Shown one piece after another: positions 17,178 through 17,660 of a stretch of DNA of 17,660 nt. The DNA is taken from contig NZ_MXAP01000100.1 in NCBI RefSeq assembly GCF_002027555.1, positions 4,938 through 22,597 of the forward strand. The letters run 5' to 3'. Under the pieces are notes generated by a model. It searched no databases. It was not told the DNA's origin and saw only the letters and a program-made list of their open reading frames with translations. Origin of the DNA: Moraxella equi. Lineage in GTDB: Bacteria; Pseudomonadota; Gammaproteobacteria; Pseudomonadales; Moraxellaceae. Each line of letters opens with the position of its first letter. Position 1 is the stretch's first letter. Position numbers and translations under genes: made by a program.

Positions 17178-17198
17178 AAAAAAGCCCCATTTAGGGGC
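17178..17198 (-). terminator. Short intercistronic hairpin with U-tract ahead of the endolysin
   Basis: On the minus strand GCCCC TAAAT GGGGC is followed by TTTTTT, a 5-bp GC stem with U-run, ending ~8 bases before the endolysin Shine-Dalgarno. Likely a weak or partial terminator that lowers endolysin transcription relative to the upstream gene. Confidence 0.65.
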
Positions 17199-17208
17199 GG
17201 TTAAATAA

Positions 17209-17592
17209 TCATTTTAAAAACGCTCTAACCACGTTTTTAACTTCGATGATGATTTCAGATAATGTTTTTTCGTGCAATGTTAATTGTATTGAGCGATACA
17301 CAATACCAAAAATCAACATGCCAAATACACTAAACATCATCAAAACAGCACTTTGAGCATAATAATTTAAATGCTCAAATTCCCAATAATCAATCGTCCA
17401 CTCGCCTAAGAATAATCCTAAACCGATTGAGCATAAAAGTTTAATAATCACTTTACCATTTATTTTTAAATTAGCATTGTCGTTATCATCAATTTTAATA
17501 TCACCGCTTAATACAAGTGCAATGATACCGCCCAATAATAAAGCAAGTAATTTAATTAAAAATGGCATATTTTCTAAAAGATTTTGTGGCAT
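17209..17592 (-). CDS. Small multi-pass membrane protein, probable phage holin
   Basis: This is a 127-residue protein with three hydrophobic segments, about 10-29, 47-64 and 77-99. A charged loop (DIKIDDNDNANLKINGK) lies between the first two, and a hydrophilic C-terminus ends in a Lys. It is directly upstream of the endolysin on the same strand, the usual place for a holin, which forms the membrane lesions that release the endolysin. I do not recognise the specific holin family, so the role rests on topology and position. The ATG follows a GGAG site. It is preceded by a hairpin almost the same as the one ahead of the endolysin. Confidence 0.7.
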   Translation of the reverse strand: MPQNLLENMPFLIKLLALLLGGIIALVLSGDIKIDDNDNANLKINGKVIIKLLCSIGLGLFLGEWTIDYWEFEHLNYYAQSAVLMMFSVFGMLIFGIVYRSIQLTLHEKTLSEIIIEVKNVVRAFLK

Positions 17593-17604
17593 ATTTGCTC
17601 CAAT

Positions 17605-17623
17605 AAAAAAGCCCCAATGGGGC
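17605..17623 (-). terminator. Short intercistronic hairpin with U-tract ahead of the holin-like gene
   Basis: On the minus strand GCCCC ATT GGGGC is followed by TTTTTT and then ATTGGAG, the ribosome binding site of the holin-like gene. It matches the hairpin ahead of the endolysin, including the upstream AACC. Confidence 0.65.
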
Positions 17624-17625
17624 GG

Positions 17626-17660
17626 TTAGTTTACATCTTTTACACCCCAAACTCCCCTCG
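17626..17660 (-). CDS. Possible 3' end of an upstream phage gene
   Basis: Minus-strand sequence entering from the right edge can be read to a TAA at 17628-17626 (ending GVWGVKDVN) or, in another frame, to a TAA at 17642-17640 (ending RGEFGV). An upstream phage gene probably ends here just before the hairpin, but 35 bases do not allow the frame or product to be chosen. Confidence 0.25.
   Translation of the reverse strand, partial: RGVWGVKDVN

Larger units (their letters stand above)
16346..17660. mobile_element. End of a prophage integrated in dusA
   Basis: From the dusA break to the right edge the content is phage-like: an ~75-base AT-rich spacer, a strong terminator, a minus-strand endolysin and a probable holin. 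No bacterial housekeeping gene is present. No integrase is seen, so this is the lysis-gene end; integrase and second att site should lie beyond the window. The element could also be a defective prophage. Confidence 0.75.

Overview
The window looks like chromosomal DNA of a Moraxellaceae bacterium, most likely Moraxella or a close relative. This is an inference from gene content, moderate-to-low GC with AT-rich gaps, and protein resemblance by eye; no database search was possible. The last ~1.3 kb looks like the edge of a prophage.

Layout, left to right. Minus strand, read from ~12.16 kb down to base 1: trmA (tRNA m5U54 methyltransferase), prfA (release factor 1), a phospholipase-D-fold protein with a helix-turn-helix-like tail, a cysteine-rich lipoprotein, lysS (lysyl-tRNA synthetase), a 56-residue membrane protein, an NhaP-type Na+/H+ antiporter, putA (bifunctional proline catabolism enzyme without a DNA-binding domain), and dnaX (clamp-loader tau/gamma subunit), which runs off the left end. 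The dnaX reading frame contains fifteen identical 15-bp units that encode a (Leu-Asn-Asp-Glu-Ser)15 linker. From 12.26 kb, divergently on the plus strand, is a NadR-like kinase. It converges through a strong shared terminator on a beta-ketoacyl-ACP synthase III of the long FabH2 type (minus). From 14.2 kb on the plus strand come a DUF3482-type GTPase and a GNAT acetyltransferase, and then only the first ~19 codons of dusA.

The dusA reading frame is cut exactly where a known family of phage and island integrases inserts (after the Ala-Pro-Met-Ile-Asp-Trp-Thr motif). What follows is AT-rich DNA, a strong terminator and a minus-strand lysis module: an M15-type endolysin with a peptidoglycan-binding domain, and a small three-helix membrane protein that is probably the holin. 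Both lysis genes are preceded by the same small terminator-like hairpin fused to a ribosome binding site. The window therefore captures one end of a prophage in dusA; the integrase and the rest of dusA should lie beyond the right edge.

Most of the region is housekeeping: translation (lysS, prfA, trmA), replication (dnaX), proline use and ion homeostasis. No CRISPR array, insertion sequence, rRNA or tRNA gene was seen. No complete new multi-gene system is evident. The points most worth following up are the perfect pentapeptide expansion in DnaX, the dusA prophage junction, and the PLD-fold/lipoprotein pair inserted in the prfA operon.
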